64,000 nucleotides of DNA, taken from Leuctra nigra (lineage: Eukaryota; Arthropoda; Insecta; Plecoptera; Leuctridae). Shown here one piece after another: positions 1 through 12,515 of the stretch (its first letter is position 1; each line of letters begins with the position of its first letter). The DNA lies in the NCBI GenBank assembly GCA_934045905.1, contig OW203764.1:27206954-27270953 (forward strand), written 5' to 3'. The notes beneath the pieces are model-generated. The model saw only the letters and a list, made by a program, of their open reading frames with translations. It was not told the DNA's origin and did no database searches. A program made the position numbers and the translations under genes.

Positions 1-1664
1 GTTTGCTTTAAAAAAACATTTTAAATACATAATCTATTATTGTGATTGATCGTATCGAGTCAACCTCCATGTCTCAACATGTTGTAAGTATAATCTCCTA
101 CACCAATAATATTTGACATGTCCATTCGCCCCACACACATCAAATACAACCTTCCTTCAGTGTTACAAATGCCATGGTCTAATTACGAACACAGCACGAA
201 ACAAGTACTACATGCCACTAGGATATGCTACCTAACGGTTTTGTTAATAACTAAATCTAAATGTAGGTATTATAAACTCTCTTCTTCCTTGGTCGTGTAG
301 TAGAAGAAGTAGAGGTACTCGCTTTCTAGCTATTCCGAAGCGTAGAGGTCAGTGCCAAGTATTTTATGCAAGGCAAAAAAGAGACGCTTTGGTATTCGAG
401 ACGGGTTTTTTGAATTTTTGTGGACGAGTTATCAAGACAATCGGACACCACATAGTCTGTTCCGAATCTTCGTCGGTCGCCTCGAATCAAATTGATTCGT
501 AGAAATATTCTTCTTGCTCCACTTGGCGGTATGTTGAGACTTGATGCCGTGATGGAAGAACACGGTACTTCGAGGAATGAAGGGAGAACCCTTGGGGCAG
601 TTCTTCATTCAATGCCCTTCCCCCCATAAACAATTTTAAAAAACTCGATTTTGTGGTCTAGGCTATAGGAATCAAATCGAATGGAATGACCACAAGAGTA
701 TTGAGTACTTATTATTTGAACGATTTCATAACTGTAATGATTTATTACATGGTCTCACGTGTTAAAGGAAATTTCGAGGTCTTATTGAGAAGGCAACTCT
801 GGTTTAGCAAACCACATACATTTCTCCAATTCAAATCATATCAATATTTCACGTATTGTTGCTTTATTTGGCGGAGTGTAAAAAAACAATCTGAATTTCG
901 TAAGAAGTTTTCCTGTTTATGATTACACAAATGGAACTGATAATTGCGAAATTTGTTGATTACAAATGTCAACACTTATTGAATAATATTTCTCATTATT
1001 TAGAAAGAAACCCCATATAATTTTCTCGTAGGTGGAGTGTTAACAGGTGGAATTTACACCTCATGTTTAACAATTAGTTATATTTGCTAATAAACCAAGC
1101 AAATGTGAAATTATCTAATCATCAGAACACTAATCAATATTGGTTGAAAAAAGTGAACGACATGCAGTATGCACGTAAGCCCACATCCCGTTCGGGCCCC
1201 TCCCGAAGACAAGGCTTTGTAGAAAATGTAACATAATGAATCAACATGGCATTGTCACTGTTTTTGTAGAAACACTTGATATTCTTGTCACGAGTAATAG
1301 GTCTGAATTCTTGTCTGAGCCTCGATATAAGAAGAAGACAATTGCAGAACACCTCCTGCATATGTAAATCGTCGTGCATTGTGCCGGGGTGTGGTTATGT
1401 TGGCTCTCGAAGGCCGACTTGAAGAACTGTTGGAAGTGCAGCCAGATATGGCGATGCTCCAAGCTACAAGAATACGCCTCACGTAGGAGCGGGTGACACA
1501 ATCAGCAGGTGAAGTCTATTGATTGTCGCACACTCGAGCCGAATAGAAAACTATGACAGCTGATAACAAGGCGAGAAGGTGACTCAGAAATTACCTCGAA
1601 GTACAATCACTCGACACATTTTATGCAATGACAAATACAAATGGTATTATTTTTATGAGATGTT
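1..1664. other. AT-rich intergenic stretch, no gene recognised
   Basis: I find no exon with convincing splice sites and a recognisable product on either strand. Short open frames near 1134-1501 (minus) overlap each other in different frames and match no family I know. Confidence 0.5.
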
Positions 1665-2181
1665 GAAGAAGAAGAAGAAGAAGAAGAAGAAGAAGAAGAA
1701 GAAGAAGAAGAAGAAGAAGAAGAAGAAGAAGAAGAAGAAGAAGAAGAAGAAGAAGAAGAAGAAGAAGAAGAAGAAGAAGAAGAAGAAGAAGAAGAAGAAG
1801 AAGAAGAAGAAGAAGAAGAAGAAGAAGAAGAAGAAGAAGAAGAAGAAGAAGAAGAAGAAGAAGAAGAAGAAGAAGAAGAAGAAGAAGAAGAAGAAGAAGA
1901 AGAAGAAGAAGAAGAAGAAGAAGAAGAAGAAGAAGAAGAAGAAGAAGAAGAAGAAGAAGAAGAAGAAGAAGAAGAAGAAGAAGAAGAAGAAGAAGAAGAA
2001 GAAGAAGAAGAAGAAGAAGAAGACGATGAAGAAGAAGAAGAAGAAGAAGAAGACGATGAAGAAGAAGAAGAAGAAGAAGAAGAAGAAGAAGAAGAAGAAG
2101 AAGAAGAAGAAGAAGAAGAAGAAGAAGAAGAAGAAGAAGAAGAAGAAGAAGAAGAAGAAGAAGAAGAAGAAGAAGAAGAAA
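1665..2181 (+). repeat. (GAA)n/(TTC)n trinucleotide microsatellite, about 517 bp
   Basis: An almost pure GAA repeat runs for about 170 units. It is broken only by two GACGATGAA interruptions near 2023-2031 and 2053-2061. A long lysine open frame through it is an artefact of AAG repetition. On the minus strand the TTC repeat directly follows the 3' end of a tRNA-like SINE, so it probably grew from that SINE's tail. The copy number may be affected by assembly. Confidence 0.97.
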
Positions 2182-2336
2182 AGAGAGGGATGGAAAATGT
2201 GAAGGAGACGGCCTAAGTAAAGAAACGTCCCATTTTCACTCGTCTAAATACGATAAACGTCAGTCAAAAGGACGGTCACGAGAATCGAACCCGGGACCTC
2301 CGGAGTGCAGAGCGTTCGTTACCTCCTGAGCCGACT
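2182..2336 (-). mobile_element. tRNA-derived SINE
   Basis: On the minus strand a box A-like GGCTCAGGAGG (about 2322-2332) is followed by a perfect box B, GGGTTCGATTC (2283-2293), the layout of a tRNA-type RNA polymerase III promoter. A body of about 100 bp follows and runs into the TTC microsatellite. The segment after box B (GTCCTTTTGACT) and the end (CTCCTTCACATTTTCCAT) resemble the copy at 4375-4577, so they belong to one family. Confidence 0.7.
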
Positions 2337-3277
2337 TCACCGTTTGTTATTTTATTTTTATAGATACATAAATAACTGTGAATATTCAATAAAATTACAC
2401 TCTATAAGAAACACCAAAGCAAAGGTAACGAAGAAGCATAAGAAATGGGATGAAAACACAGATGAGATAACATTTAAGCAACTGCAAGTGAATATGGAGG
2501 TGAGAGTGAACGTTCAAAGTTCACTCCTTTAAACATGCTAATGAGTTATTATGCAAATTATTACGAATAAGGATGCAGGGATTTGTTGACCAATCTGTTT
2601 GCAACAATAACACCTGCATTGAATCCTAACAACTTATGCAACATTTTGCCACAGTCAACAGAATATGTAAATTATGTTATTAATGATATTTCCATCAATA
2701 CTCAGATATGCTTCCTGAATAACTTACTTTTAAAAGTACCTATGTAATAACATGGCATTGAAAAGCGTATCCATATCATAGGCATACATTAGCGATCAAG
2801 ATTCCAAGCGATAGAACGACGGATGCGTTTGACGGATTAGAACGTTCTCAATTCTAGCTTTTAATCACAGTAATTATCATCATTCGAGAAGCACGCCAAT
2901 CGACGCATTTTCCCTGGAATAGTTGTAGACAGTTATTCAGTAATTATCAGCAGTAGCAGCAAAACATTAATTGGTTCGTTTATACGTGTTTATAGTCATA
3001 TCCCAGATGTGCTATTAGCAATTTGATAGGATCATTTGACTCGGATGCTGAGCTTAAGATAAATCTATGTGAAAGTTTGAACTCAAGAATGATTTACATA
3101 CGTAATTAATCTAGTTATCTTCTTTAACACCATCCAGGTGGTAATCGTGGGTAATAAACAGAAATGTTTCAGAATAATTCAAGATATAAACGAAGACATT
3201 TTTGCACCTTTGTGTGCCATCTTGTTTCGTAAATGTTAGAGAATATTCATGTTCTAGGATCATGTACTACCTACTAC
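2337..3277. other. Intergenic, nothing recognised
   Basis: AT-rich sequence with no recognisable exon, RNA gene or repeat boundary. Confidence 0.5.
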
Positions 3278-3374
3278 GCAAGAGACTGCAAGAGACTGCA
3301 AGAGACTACAAGAGACTGCAAGAGACTACAAGAGACTGCAAGAGACTGCAAGAGACTGCAAGAGACTGCAAGAG
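3278..3374. repeat. 10-bp minisatellite (GCAAGAGACT)n
   Basis: About 9.5 tandem units of GCAAGAGACT. Two units carry ACAAGAGACT instead. The length is not a multiple of three in any clear reading context, so it is not likely coding. Confidence 0.95.
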
Positions 3375-4374
3375 TTTGAGTTTTTCAGATTTTAAGTTGT
3401 CAAAGCTCATCATGGTGGCACAAAAGCTCGACACATTACATCCAAGTCAAATTTTGACAAGTTAAACGTTAAGATAGTTTTTAATTTCCAAAACAATACA
3501 ATATAATACATGCACCTATGTATATGTATATGTATAGGTACCTGAAGAAACAAGCAAAAGAAAATGAAAATAAAAATACTCATAGGAACCACAAGAAATC
3601 GAACCATTTTATGTAGATTCTTTCCCAGTCCACGAGGGGTCTTATAGTAAAGGGCCTTTATAAACTGAAAATAATTATAGTTGAAGTACTGACATGTGGA
3701 TACTTTGTGGATATGATGTAGGATATGCAGGAGGAACATTATCCTCTATTCTCCCATCTCCCTCGCCTCCTGGAGCCTATCCAACACTTTACATCTGCTC
3801 TGGTTCTTAGTGAACCAGTTATCATTCCATTCTCCTGGACAATTCAGTGAAAATGAGGCCAACTACATCAGCTTTTGTTTGATTAATGAGTTTGTATTTT
3901 ATCATAATAATCACGGCGTAGAATCAATAAAGATTGCACTATAACGGTTCGGTTGGGTGTGTTCGACGCACTGAGCCAACCAATCCATGATGGCCTCAAT
4001 GAATATGCAAGACATTCTGCCAACAGGTGCGTCTGTTGTGTCTGATCTCACATTGATTCAAACTGAAATCGAACGATTCGCTTCGGCTTGACTGACTTAT
4101 CCACGTTCAGACCCGGAGCGATTATGTTTTACGATGTCTCGATGAAGAATGTCGAGAATCTCGAGCGAACGAGAACGAGTTTTGATTGAGTTGATGATTG
4201 CATGCGCTTCCGTTATCGAAATGAAATGTCTGAAGGGTTAATGCAAGGTTTGTCGAACTGTTTTACATCCAGGAGCAAGTTCAAGTCTCAAGACATTGCG
4301 GATGCTGTGAACACTTCGTGTTTCTAATTTTAGTGCCAAAGTTCGCATTTGGAACTTCTCAAGACTTGTATGAT
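3375..4374. other. Intergenic, nothing recognised
   Basis: No exon or RNA gene recognised. Scattered short inverted motifs only. Confidence 0.45.
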
Positions 4375-4577
4375 GACGATAAATCAAGGAAAATAATGGA
4401 AGGCGTGAAGGAAGCGAGGGTGTCAGATAAGTGGGAATGACTTTCCATCATTTTTCTTTTCCACTGTGGGAACCAGTAACTATGAAAAAAAAACTAGTCA
4501 AGAAGGACGACCGCGGGAATAGAACCTGGACGTCTGCCTGAGCTATTTACCATACTTCACCTCCAGAGGTGGCGGTC
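4375..4577 (-). mobile_element. Degenerate tRNA-derived SINE, same family as 2182-2336
   Basis: On the minus strand a box A-like TAGCTCAGGCAG (about 4535-4546) and a decayed box B, AGGTTCTATTCC (4517-4528), are followed by TCGTCCTTCTTGACT and a CTTCCTTCACGCCTTCC end. These match the body and tail order of the SINE at 2182-2336. The box B mutation suggests an older copy. Confidence 0.6.
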
Positions 4578-4929
4578 CTTTATTATTTCACTACCGTAAC
4601 AAAACAACTAACACTGCAATTCAAATTGACTTTGCAATCTGCATACATTCCGGATCGCGGATTAACTAGCTGTCTGTGTTTTGACTTTTAAATCACGATT
4701 GCCGTCCACCGCCTTATACTAACTGCCTTCCTCTTCGTTCGTTCGTGCATGATGTACAAAAAGGGTTCGTGAATACCATGTCGGTAAAGAAGGAAGCGAC
4801 TACTCAGACGTGACGGTATGGCATCTCTCTGCTCGCTCAACGTCGTACAATGGCGTCATCAAGGGAAGCAAAACTAGTTGTAAAACAATGGAGAATTAAC
4901 TAATGATTATATTCATGACGCGTCTTCGT
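4578..4929. other. Intergenic, nothing recognised
   Basis: No exon, RNA gene or clear repeat seen. Confidence 0.4.
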
Positions 4930-5049
4930 GTGGAGTGAAGTTACCAACACACTGGACTCTCATTCGGAAGGTCCGGGTTCGAATCTCGAGACCGACCTCC
5001 AGGCGTGTAGGAACTAAATTTGCAAAGGGGGGGGGGGGAGGGGGGGGGG
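4930..5049 (+). mobile_element. tRNA-like SINE head followed by poly-G
   Basis: A plus-strand box B, GGGTTCGAATC, sits at 4975-4985 and is preceded by a tRNA-like half with ACACACTGGACTCTCATTCGG. No acceptor stem pairs across it, so it is a SINE head and not a functional tRNA. A 22-bp G tract with one A interruption (5027-5049) follows. Confidence 0.55.
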
Positions 5050-6766
5050 TAATATTGCAAAATAATTTCTGGAGATATCAGTGGCTATACAAAGACAATG
5101 CAGGCCTGGGGGGAGGGCCCCCCCCCTCCCAGCAAAATGCGGGTCCAAAAAAACACAGAACCCCGGAAAATTGTTGAATTTCAGTCATGAATTTGGTGCA
5201 TTTCTACACTTTTTAAGCATATTTTTAATCTTGACATATTGTATAAGAACATAGGGAGGGCCATGAATCAGAAGGGGAATTTTCTCCCATCCCTACCAGC
5301 CTTCCTATACGCGCTTGCCGACCTCTGCCATGTCTTTCCTCAGTCTAAGGTAATGACTCACAGGTCTTTACAATCACGACCACTCCTTCCCACATTCCCA
5401 TTATTTTCATCGTCACCTAATAGTTCTCATAGGTAATCATTCACGGACGTGAAATGACCTAGCTGTCGACTCGTCTCTAAAACCTCCACTTATAAAACAA
5501 GTAGCATGAATTATGGCGTGACTAGTGACGACCTGAAGGGATGTAAGAAGTCTCGTGTTTGCCGAGATCTCGGGAAACGACGGCATTTGATCGACACGAA
5601 TCATCCGTGAATATGTGATCAGACTTCTTATTGAAACACATTTGATCTCCTGAATGCGTCATGATTTCATATGCCAACTTCCCAGTATCTACAGTTCGTT
5701 ATATTAATTAACTGTTTATCATCAAGGTGATTGCATGTTTGGAGATATATTATGAGGGGATCAGTATGTGATTTTACAGAATTACATCCAATATTAAACG
5801 CGAGTCATATTTGAGGTACTATTCGTGAATAGCTCAGCATATTATTTTTATTCAAAATTATAGTCTCACATCTACTTGTAGTTCAAAAGGAAGCTAGATA
5901 CATCCAAAGATCTGCGGGCAAAATGTTCGAGAATATCGAGGGGATAGGCAATTAATTTGGAAAATTTCCGATGAAAAATAAATTATTTGCAGATGTGCGT
6001 TCTTCGGCATACGTCCCAAGGGCTTTTTATGCTGTTTTCCATGAAAAAAGCATACCTTGGTAGGCATCTTGGGCCAATATCCCAAGCAACCCTGTTATAT
6101 GATCCACGCACGATAAGCTCCCAGACTCTCAACCCAACTCATGAATTGTTCCTTTTGTTTATTAATTACAATAATAAGAGTCCTGAAGTCTAGAATAAGG
6201 GTTGATTTTAATAAGGGACAGGTTATCAGTAATTTAGTAATGTTCCAGGAACCATATAAGAATAATTAACCATCAAAGAACTTGATTTTCAGTTCTCTCT
6301 GCCCAACGATCTGATTATAGTGCATAATCTTGAGTACAAAGTCTGAAACAATGAATTGTCGTGCTTTTCCTCCGTCGAGGAGAATAAAGTTCTGAGACGG
6401 CTCACCACTAATAGACCAAGACCGCTTCTTCTCACTTTTCATCCTCCCATATTTAACATCATCGAATTATCATTCAATTCCGTCGCCATTTAATTGCAGA
6501 AGAGTTACTAAACATTACTAGGTATAGGAATAATAAAACAAGTTAAAATTGAAGAAAAGCAAATGAAACAAAACACATTTCCAAAATTTTGATTAATTTG
6601 TTCGTTCACTGATCAAAACCAGTAAAATCTGAAATAATGCGTCTTGCTCTCTACTAAAGTACACTATAAAATTACTGTATACCGTATTCTGATACTAAGT
6701 CGCATAGTTACAGTTCGACTGGTTCCATTAACATCTTGCATTTACATGGATACATTCTCGACCTAA
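5050..6766. other. Intergenic, nothing recognised
   Basis: Contains C/G-rich patches (5109-5130) and AT-rich sequence. Overlapping open frames on both strands around 5894-6193 are not recognisable. Confidence 0.45.
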
Positions 6767-6985
6767 TCATGAAAGATTCGCAACACCTAAGAATTCCGTA
6801 ATTTCATCATCGTGCTGTGCGTACATATCACCTACTCTCCGCTTTACGCTGTCCCAAGTTAACTGTAAATCAGCTATGAATAATGCATGAGCCTTGATGT
6901 GCTTGCGAAGAAGAAGATGATCGCCGAGGTGTGGTATTAAGGTCACGGGTCGCATCGGCTGTGACCTCGCAATCGGTGACCTCCG
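6767..6985 (-). CDS. Unrecognised open frame, weakly spectrin-repeat-like
   Basis: An open frame ends with TGA just below 6770 and stays open upstream past its ATG at 6955. Residues include LLLRKHIKAHALFIADLQ and VKRRVGDMYAQHDDEI, with the LLRKH..D.....V spacing typical of the middle of a spectrin repeat helix. That resemblance is by eye only. No clean exon borders were defined. It could be a decayed exon, a transposon fragment or chance. The strand opposite shows nothing better. Confidence 0.2.
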   Translation of the reverse strand, partial: RRSPIARSQPMRPVTLIPHLGDHLLLRKHIKAHALFIADLQLTWDSVKRRVGDMYAQHDDEITEFLGVANLS

Positions 6986-7438
6986 GGAGGCCGTTCCGAA
7001 GAGTTTTGGTCAATAATATTACCGTTACGGAGCTGTCAAAGCATCATTAACGAACACCTCACGTACTGTGGCGATGTGTTTTTGGCCACCTACAAGAATG
7101 TCGGAAGCAGGTTGAGGTAAGAAGTGTCATTGAACGTCTCAGGTGACGGCGTCGACATAGTTCAACGCGTTTGGAATATGATCGGAGATTTGATTGAGGG
7201 GGGGGGGCGTCGATGAAATCAAAGGACGTTGCTGTGTTTTGGGTCTAAAAACACTACGTCCGAGAATATTTACGCATGACGCAATGATTTTGTGATTTGT
7301 CTCTAAACTCGATAAATTCTTTAAAATGTGTAAATGTGCAAATGTTGTAAATTCTGTTTTGGAAGTGGTTTTCAGAAACATTATTCAGAAGTTCTTTTAG
7401 GAAGGAAGAAGACATTTCAAACATTTATTTTTATTTTT
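6986..7438. other. Intergenic, nothing recognised
   Basis: No gene seen. A nine-G run occurs at 7199-7207. Confidence 0.4.
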
Positions 7439-7492
7439 TACCACCTGTGGGATTCGAACCCAAGTTTTGTGTATTGGAACCAGCCACTGCAG
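7439..7492 (-). mobile_element. tRNA-like SINE fragment
   Basis: The minus strand carries GGGTTCGAATCCCAC at about 7446-7460, a perfect box B with flanking T-stem bases. CAGTGGCTGGTTCC lies upstream in the box A region and an A/T-rich tail (AAAAATAAAAATAAAT) downstream. No acceptor stem is present, so it is a SINE fragment and not a tRNA gene. Confidence 0.5.
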
Positions 7493-7738
7493 AATTATTT
7501 TCAATTTGGAGTTGTTATTAATAACATCAACGCTCATGAGGTCATAGAACGAATCAAATTTCAAATTTCTCAATATTTCATCTTTATATTAACCAAAAAA
7601 GTCAAGCATACAAAATAAAAACAAAACATTAACAATATGATTGTGTAATTTTTGTATCGTGGTTCGTGGTACTTGAGAGGTCCGTGAAGTTAGCACCGCC
7701 CATTAACGCACTAATTATCTCGTACTTGAGCCCCTAAT

Positions 7739-8047
7739 ACCCTGTTCACACTGAGGATTCGATCATGATCCAAAATCTCGATTGCTTTCGAAAATGTGTG
7801 TGAACGGAACTCAATCGAACTTGATCATGATCCAAATCTCGATTGAGTTGTAAGAACGCAATCGAAATTTGAATCATGATCGAACTCAAGGTCAAATAAA
7901 AGAAATTATGAGTTTTAAAGATATAAACTTACAAATGCATGGTCTAATTGCATGTAACAAGCATTATAAAGTTTAACTTGAATCTTGCCTCCATTTTGAT
8001 TTCGATTGTAATTGAACTGGACCATGATCGAATTCTCAGTTATAATC
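7739..8047. mobile_element. MITE with imperfect terminal inverted repeats
   Basis: The left end CTGAGGATTCGATCATGATC is matched in inverse by GACCATGATCGAATTCTCAG on the right. The interior repeats CTCGATTG/CAATCGA and TTGATCATGATCC motifs several times. About 310 bp, non-coding. The superfamily is not determined. Confidence 0.6.
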
Positions 8048-8657
8048 ACCCAGTTAGCATTTGTCTCCGTTTTATTATGCCTTTTACCCTGGACATGTCA
8101 CGCGGAGTTACTAATCGTGATTTAATTGAAAAAGTTTAGCAAATATTTATAAATCTGCGTTCAGTAATACTATACATGATTTTCAATGATTATGCACACG
8201 GCTTGAAAACGCGAACGACTCTATAAATAAATGACATACAATTGTATAAAAAACCTGACTTCGGTAAAAATGCAGCATGATTTACAATAATATTTGGTTG
8301 GCTTGAATAATGAAAGGCTCATGCATGAATATCTTGCTTGTATTTTGATTTATAACCAGGAATCGTCATGTAGGTCTAAAAACATTACCATACCTGGTAT
8401 TAAATTAAAGCTGTTGAATTATGATGTTGATTTTATACTGCATTATAAATAAGATTGCAATGATACTTTAATTGGATCCATGTGAAACTGCGAAGTCGTT
8501 TGGTCAGCTTCATTTTACAAAGACTTTTGTTTCGTTTTATTTTTATTACCTATCTAATTAGGTCCAACTCCTTTGTTGTAAAATATTCCATTTTGAGGAG
8601 CATGAACCAATCTATTTATTGGAAGACCAACTGCTTAAATATTACCGAAAAGGTAAA
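8048..8657. other. Intergenic, nothing recognised
   Basis: AT-rich, no gene recognised. Confidence 0.4.
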
Positions 8658-9248
8658 GAGGAGTTTGTTTTCAAAAAGCAACATGTCCACAAATTCACTT
8701 TTTTTTGTTAACGATGGTTCCTAGTGCTATAAAACCATGCGGATCTGAATATGTAATTTGTTTTCTACAAAAGTCAACATATCCTGTAGTAATGAACTAG
8801 TGAATATCGACGTTTGTAACAAAAAGACTCATGTCCAAAAAGTTTTGTTATCAAAGTGCAACATGTCCAATTTCAGCATTTCAGCATTTCAGCATTTCAG
8901 CTTTTTCAGTATTCTAATTCAAGATTTTTTTGTTTGAATTTTAAAACAAACCAAATGCATTACGATACAATCCTTTTTGCACATGTTTTTTTGATTTTGT
9001 TTCAAAATGCAACATGTCCAATGGGTTTGTTTCAAAATGCAACAAGTCTAAAATTAAAAGATTAATTAGGAAAATAGTAGAAATATATTAAAATTACTTT
9101 TTCAGCATTCAGATTCAATTTTTTTTTAAATTTTATAACCAATCACAATGCAATCCTATTTGCAGACAATTAGTTACAAGTTTTTCGTTGTTTCTGAACA
9201 ATATAGGTGAATTGAATGTACATGTTGCTTTTTGAAAACAAACTCCTC
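8658..9248. mobile_element. MITE, 591 bp, about 30-bp terminal inverted repeats
   Basis: The left end starts GAGGAGTTTGTTTTCAAAAA and the right end (9219-9248) is its near-perfect inverse. The interior repeats the sub-motif caaaRtGCAACATGTCC at about 8855, 9003 and 9032, plus a four-unit TTTCAGCA tandem near 8872-8903. A related single terminus appears at 56093-56126. There is no coding capacity. Confidence 0.75.
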
Positions 9249-10990
9249 AAATATTATCTTGGATCGGCGTAAGCAACAATATGTAAGAGTTCCTACACTT
9301 ATGAAAAATGCTCACTCACATCACATAATACATATCATTATGAAATCATCAAAGCGCATGCGTGAGAACTACATTACACATTCTGCATTGCAATTAACTG
9401 GAGTTGACCTGTTCTGTTCCCAGTGCGCTTGGGCTCACATGTTACACATTGTGTACAAGATAGACAAGAGTAGAAACACAAAAACAATCTGATCTTCATG
9501 TGTGAAAATATAGTAAGTATTTAGAAGCAGGCGATTTCGAAAGTTCAATCTGGGTAATAGTATACTAACAAAACATTTACGCTTATCTTTTCTTTAAAAT
9601 AATATGATTGTCAAATATCAGTAATTTACCCACAAGTGATGGTTATTTACAAGTCCCAAAAGAAATGTTCACATTACATCGCACAAGTTGTCTTGGAAAC
9701 TAAATCACAAACGTCAACGTGATATTTATAATTTAATCACGAGTTTGGACGTCAGCATTCCATTCACATCCAATTATCAACTCCATGGTAGAAAATTAGT
9801 TGATTATTAACTCTGAGGAGGAAAATTAGATTAACTGCTTTCTACATATCGATTCGCCAATTTCTTCAAGAGCAACTATATTTCAAGTGTAATGTGTGTA
9901 ATTGACTTGACTCTTGTTCCAGTCTGAATGGCCCTTGCTCGATGCGTGAAGATAGGCAAGAAAGGGACAGTTGAACAGTGAAGAAGGCCCCAGATACGCG
10001 CAGAGAGCCGACTCGCTTCAACGAGCATAGCTGCGATTCAAGAGGCAACAGAATGCAACAGAAATTCATCATGCTTAAACTTAAAACCTGACATAACTAT
10101 ACCAATTAATTTAGAAAGTGTTTAAAAAAATTATTTGTGTTTTTCATTTTTTTATGCAACGAAAGTAGGAAGTATCAAACGTAGATTTCAATTTGTAATC
10201 ATATCCTAAAATGTTATGGTCTGTTATGGCGTATAAACTATTCAAAGCAATATTGCTTCTTCCTAATTTCTTTCGAGTAAAATTAACTTTTGGCGTTGAG
10301 ATATAAAGTTTCTAGGGAGATATTATACTGAATTGTTTCATAATTGTTTTCTGAAATTATTTTGACTCTGATTTACTCCTCTTACTAAAAAAAAACTAAT
10401 TGTACAAAAAATAGGTTTTGAAACACACCATGGAAATTAAGATAGTGTGCCAGTTTCCATTTAAAAGGCAGTGGTAAAAGAGGTAAAAGGTAAACTTTGA
10501 TTTATTCAAACAAATCATACAAGATTCAACCAAAGGAAAATATCACAGAAATGTCATGTTTCAGATTAATGGTAAAACCGTAAATCAACTTGGTCACGTA
10601 ATCTACATCAATCTATTAATCTATAATTCTAATTCTTAATCTGTAAATAATCTATAGTTAACGGACTTTCAGGAAGAAAATAAGAGCCTTCCTAGATACA
10701 TCTAAAATTCTTCAGAAATAAGCAACAAAGAATTTATTTCCATTCGCACTCAAATACCAGGTTCAGATACCACCAGTGAGCCATTTTAGGGGGAAGAACG
10801 CTATAAGTCAAATTCGGATGAAACTGAGGTATAAACGAAGTTTTAAGTTGAAACTTATATCTTCCATAGATCGATATTTCACCTGCTTATTTTAAGACTT
10901 TGTAGCAATATTTTCTAAAAACCGAGGGAATATTCTGAAATCTCATAAAATCACTGCAAGATGTCATCTTAACAGCAACAGCAATCTTAC
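9249..10990. other. Downstream side of the partial calpain gene, nothing further recognised
   Basis: The next calpain exon (catalytic Cys region) would be expected below 10990 on the minus strand. I searched by eye for the conserved Gly-x-Cys-Trp-Leu block and did not find it, so it either lies before this window or was missed. Confidence 0.4.
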
Positions 10991-11133
10991 CTTGGGTCTC
11001 TTCCAGACGAACTGGAATGGCGGCGTCTGGTGGTAGAAGACGGAAGCTTGCGTCGCTGGGAAGTCTGGATCTTCCCACAACTCCCCGCGCTTCAGGCATG
11101 CGCGTTTGATGCGCTCGTAGTCGCTCATCGGAT
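10991..11133 (-). CDS. Calpain family cysteine protease, internal exon
   Basis: A single exon on the minus strand is bounded by an acceptor (TTGCAG) and a donor (GTAAGA). It encodes 47 codons after two leading bases. The frame reads DYERIKRACLKRGELWEDPD, then FPA, a SVFYHQTPP segment and FVWKRPK. This is the hallmark start of the calpain CysPc domain (ELFEDPxFPA ... WKRP), just upstream of the catalytic Cys block that a following exon should carry. Classical calpains are calcium-dependent cytosolic proteases. Whether this is a CalpA/B/C-type protein cannot be decided from one exon. The first two bases (AT) need a preceding exon ending with one extra base. The candidate at 15247-15336 fits. 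Confidence 0.85.
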
Positions 11134-11554
11134 CTGCAATTATTATTATTTATTGTAATATTCTGGCCAAAGCAAGATGGCCAGTGTAGGGTGACAATTA
11201 TGTCCCCTCTTTAGCCAACTACAAAGTTATATAGATTAGAATTACATCGTGATAAGGTAGTGACATAAACAAGCGACAGCAAGTGGTGTACAAAATGCAC
11301 TAATAGTTCAAATAGTCCGAATTAGACTCGTTGGAATAATACATTAAAAATGAAACAAGATGCACCTAGGGAAGATCGACTCCGTCCGAGGCAGTGGAGG
11401 TCGACCGTCCACAGCTGGGATGCAAGCAATGCAAGACACAGGCTTAGCTACTTGCACACATCGTTTTGTGTTGCACTTGCAGAGAGCAGGAGAGGGATTG
11501 CAGTTTTAAAGTAATTCGAGTCAGGAACAAGGGCGAAGTATCTGATGAAAAAGT

Positions 11555-11749
11555 ACTATAGTGACCCGCAGTCGATCTGTGGATTGGGATTTTCTTGAAA
11601 AACAGGTATTTTACGAACCCCTTAGCGAGCTCAACCCAAGAGAAGGCTCAGCATGAACAATGGGGCATGGTGCGCACGCAGGTAAAGTAGGGGACGGGAA
11701 AGTAAAAAGACCCTTTTCCAATCCACAGATCGACTGCGGATGACTATAG
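11555..11749. mobile_element. MITE, 195 bp, TA-flanked
   Basis: The ends read CTATAGTGACCCGCAGTCGA and, inverted, CTATAGTCATCCGCAGTCGA, and pair for about 33 bp through the GATCTGTGGATTGG core. Both outer flanks are TA, compatible with a mariner-like TA duplication. Non-coding. Confidence 0.65.
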
Positions 11750-12515
11750 TAGATATTTCAATACATTTGTAGACAATTGCCAAGTTTGATTCGACGAAGG
11801 GACACACTCTAGTGTAGATAGTTTTATAAGATATCGTAGGTGGGTATCACAGGTGGGGGGGGGGGGGGGGGGGGGGTCATAGGTGTCATATTTATTTTTA
11901 TTTTTAGAATTAGTAAAATTATCGAATCACTAATTGGAATCTTCCTGATTACATTATTGACTAGAAAAACGTTTGCCTCTGAAAAATATGTTTAAAAGTG
12001 TTTTAGTATTTATTTCCCTAATATAAAATTTTCATACGTGAAAATACGTGAAAATAAACAGGATGCAAACCGATTCAATCAAATTGTATATTATATTCTA
12101 ATAATCATGAAAGTTTAGAAACAAAATTAATATTAATTGATTTTCAGACACGTCAATAGGTACGTGAACTGGCACACACGTTTTCGAATATGTCAAATAA
12201 TGAAATGATTAGTACATTGTATATTGCACTTTATTTTGCTGACCAAAATAGTGTAGTACCTATACACCTACGCAAACAATGTCAATCGTATAAACAACAA
12301 ATAAAAATATAAACATATTTTTAAATAGCCTACAAATTTCACAAATTTGATATTACAAATCCTGCTCAATCCTTCTAGAATCTAGATTAATCTTGGCTAT
12401 GGTTACATTAGATTATGACTTTGGAATCTGATTCTGATAGAAGGGCAGACAGAAACCTTATTAGTTTAGCTTACTAAACAGTTGATGATAGCTGGAATTG
12501 AAAGTGTAGGATAAT

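Noticed and set aside
1579..2202. 207-codon frame rich in lysine
   Set aside because: It is the AAG reading of the GAA microsatellite. No conserved protein sequence flanks it.
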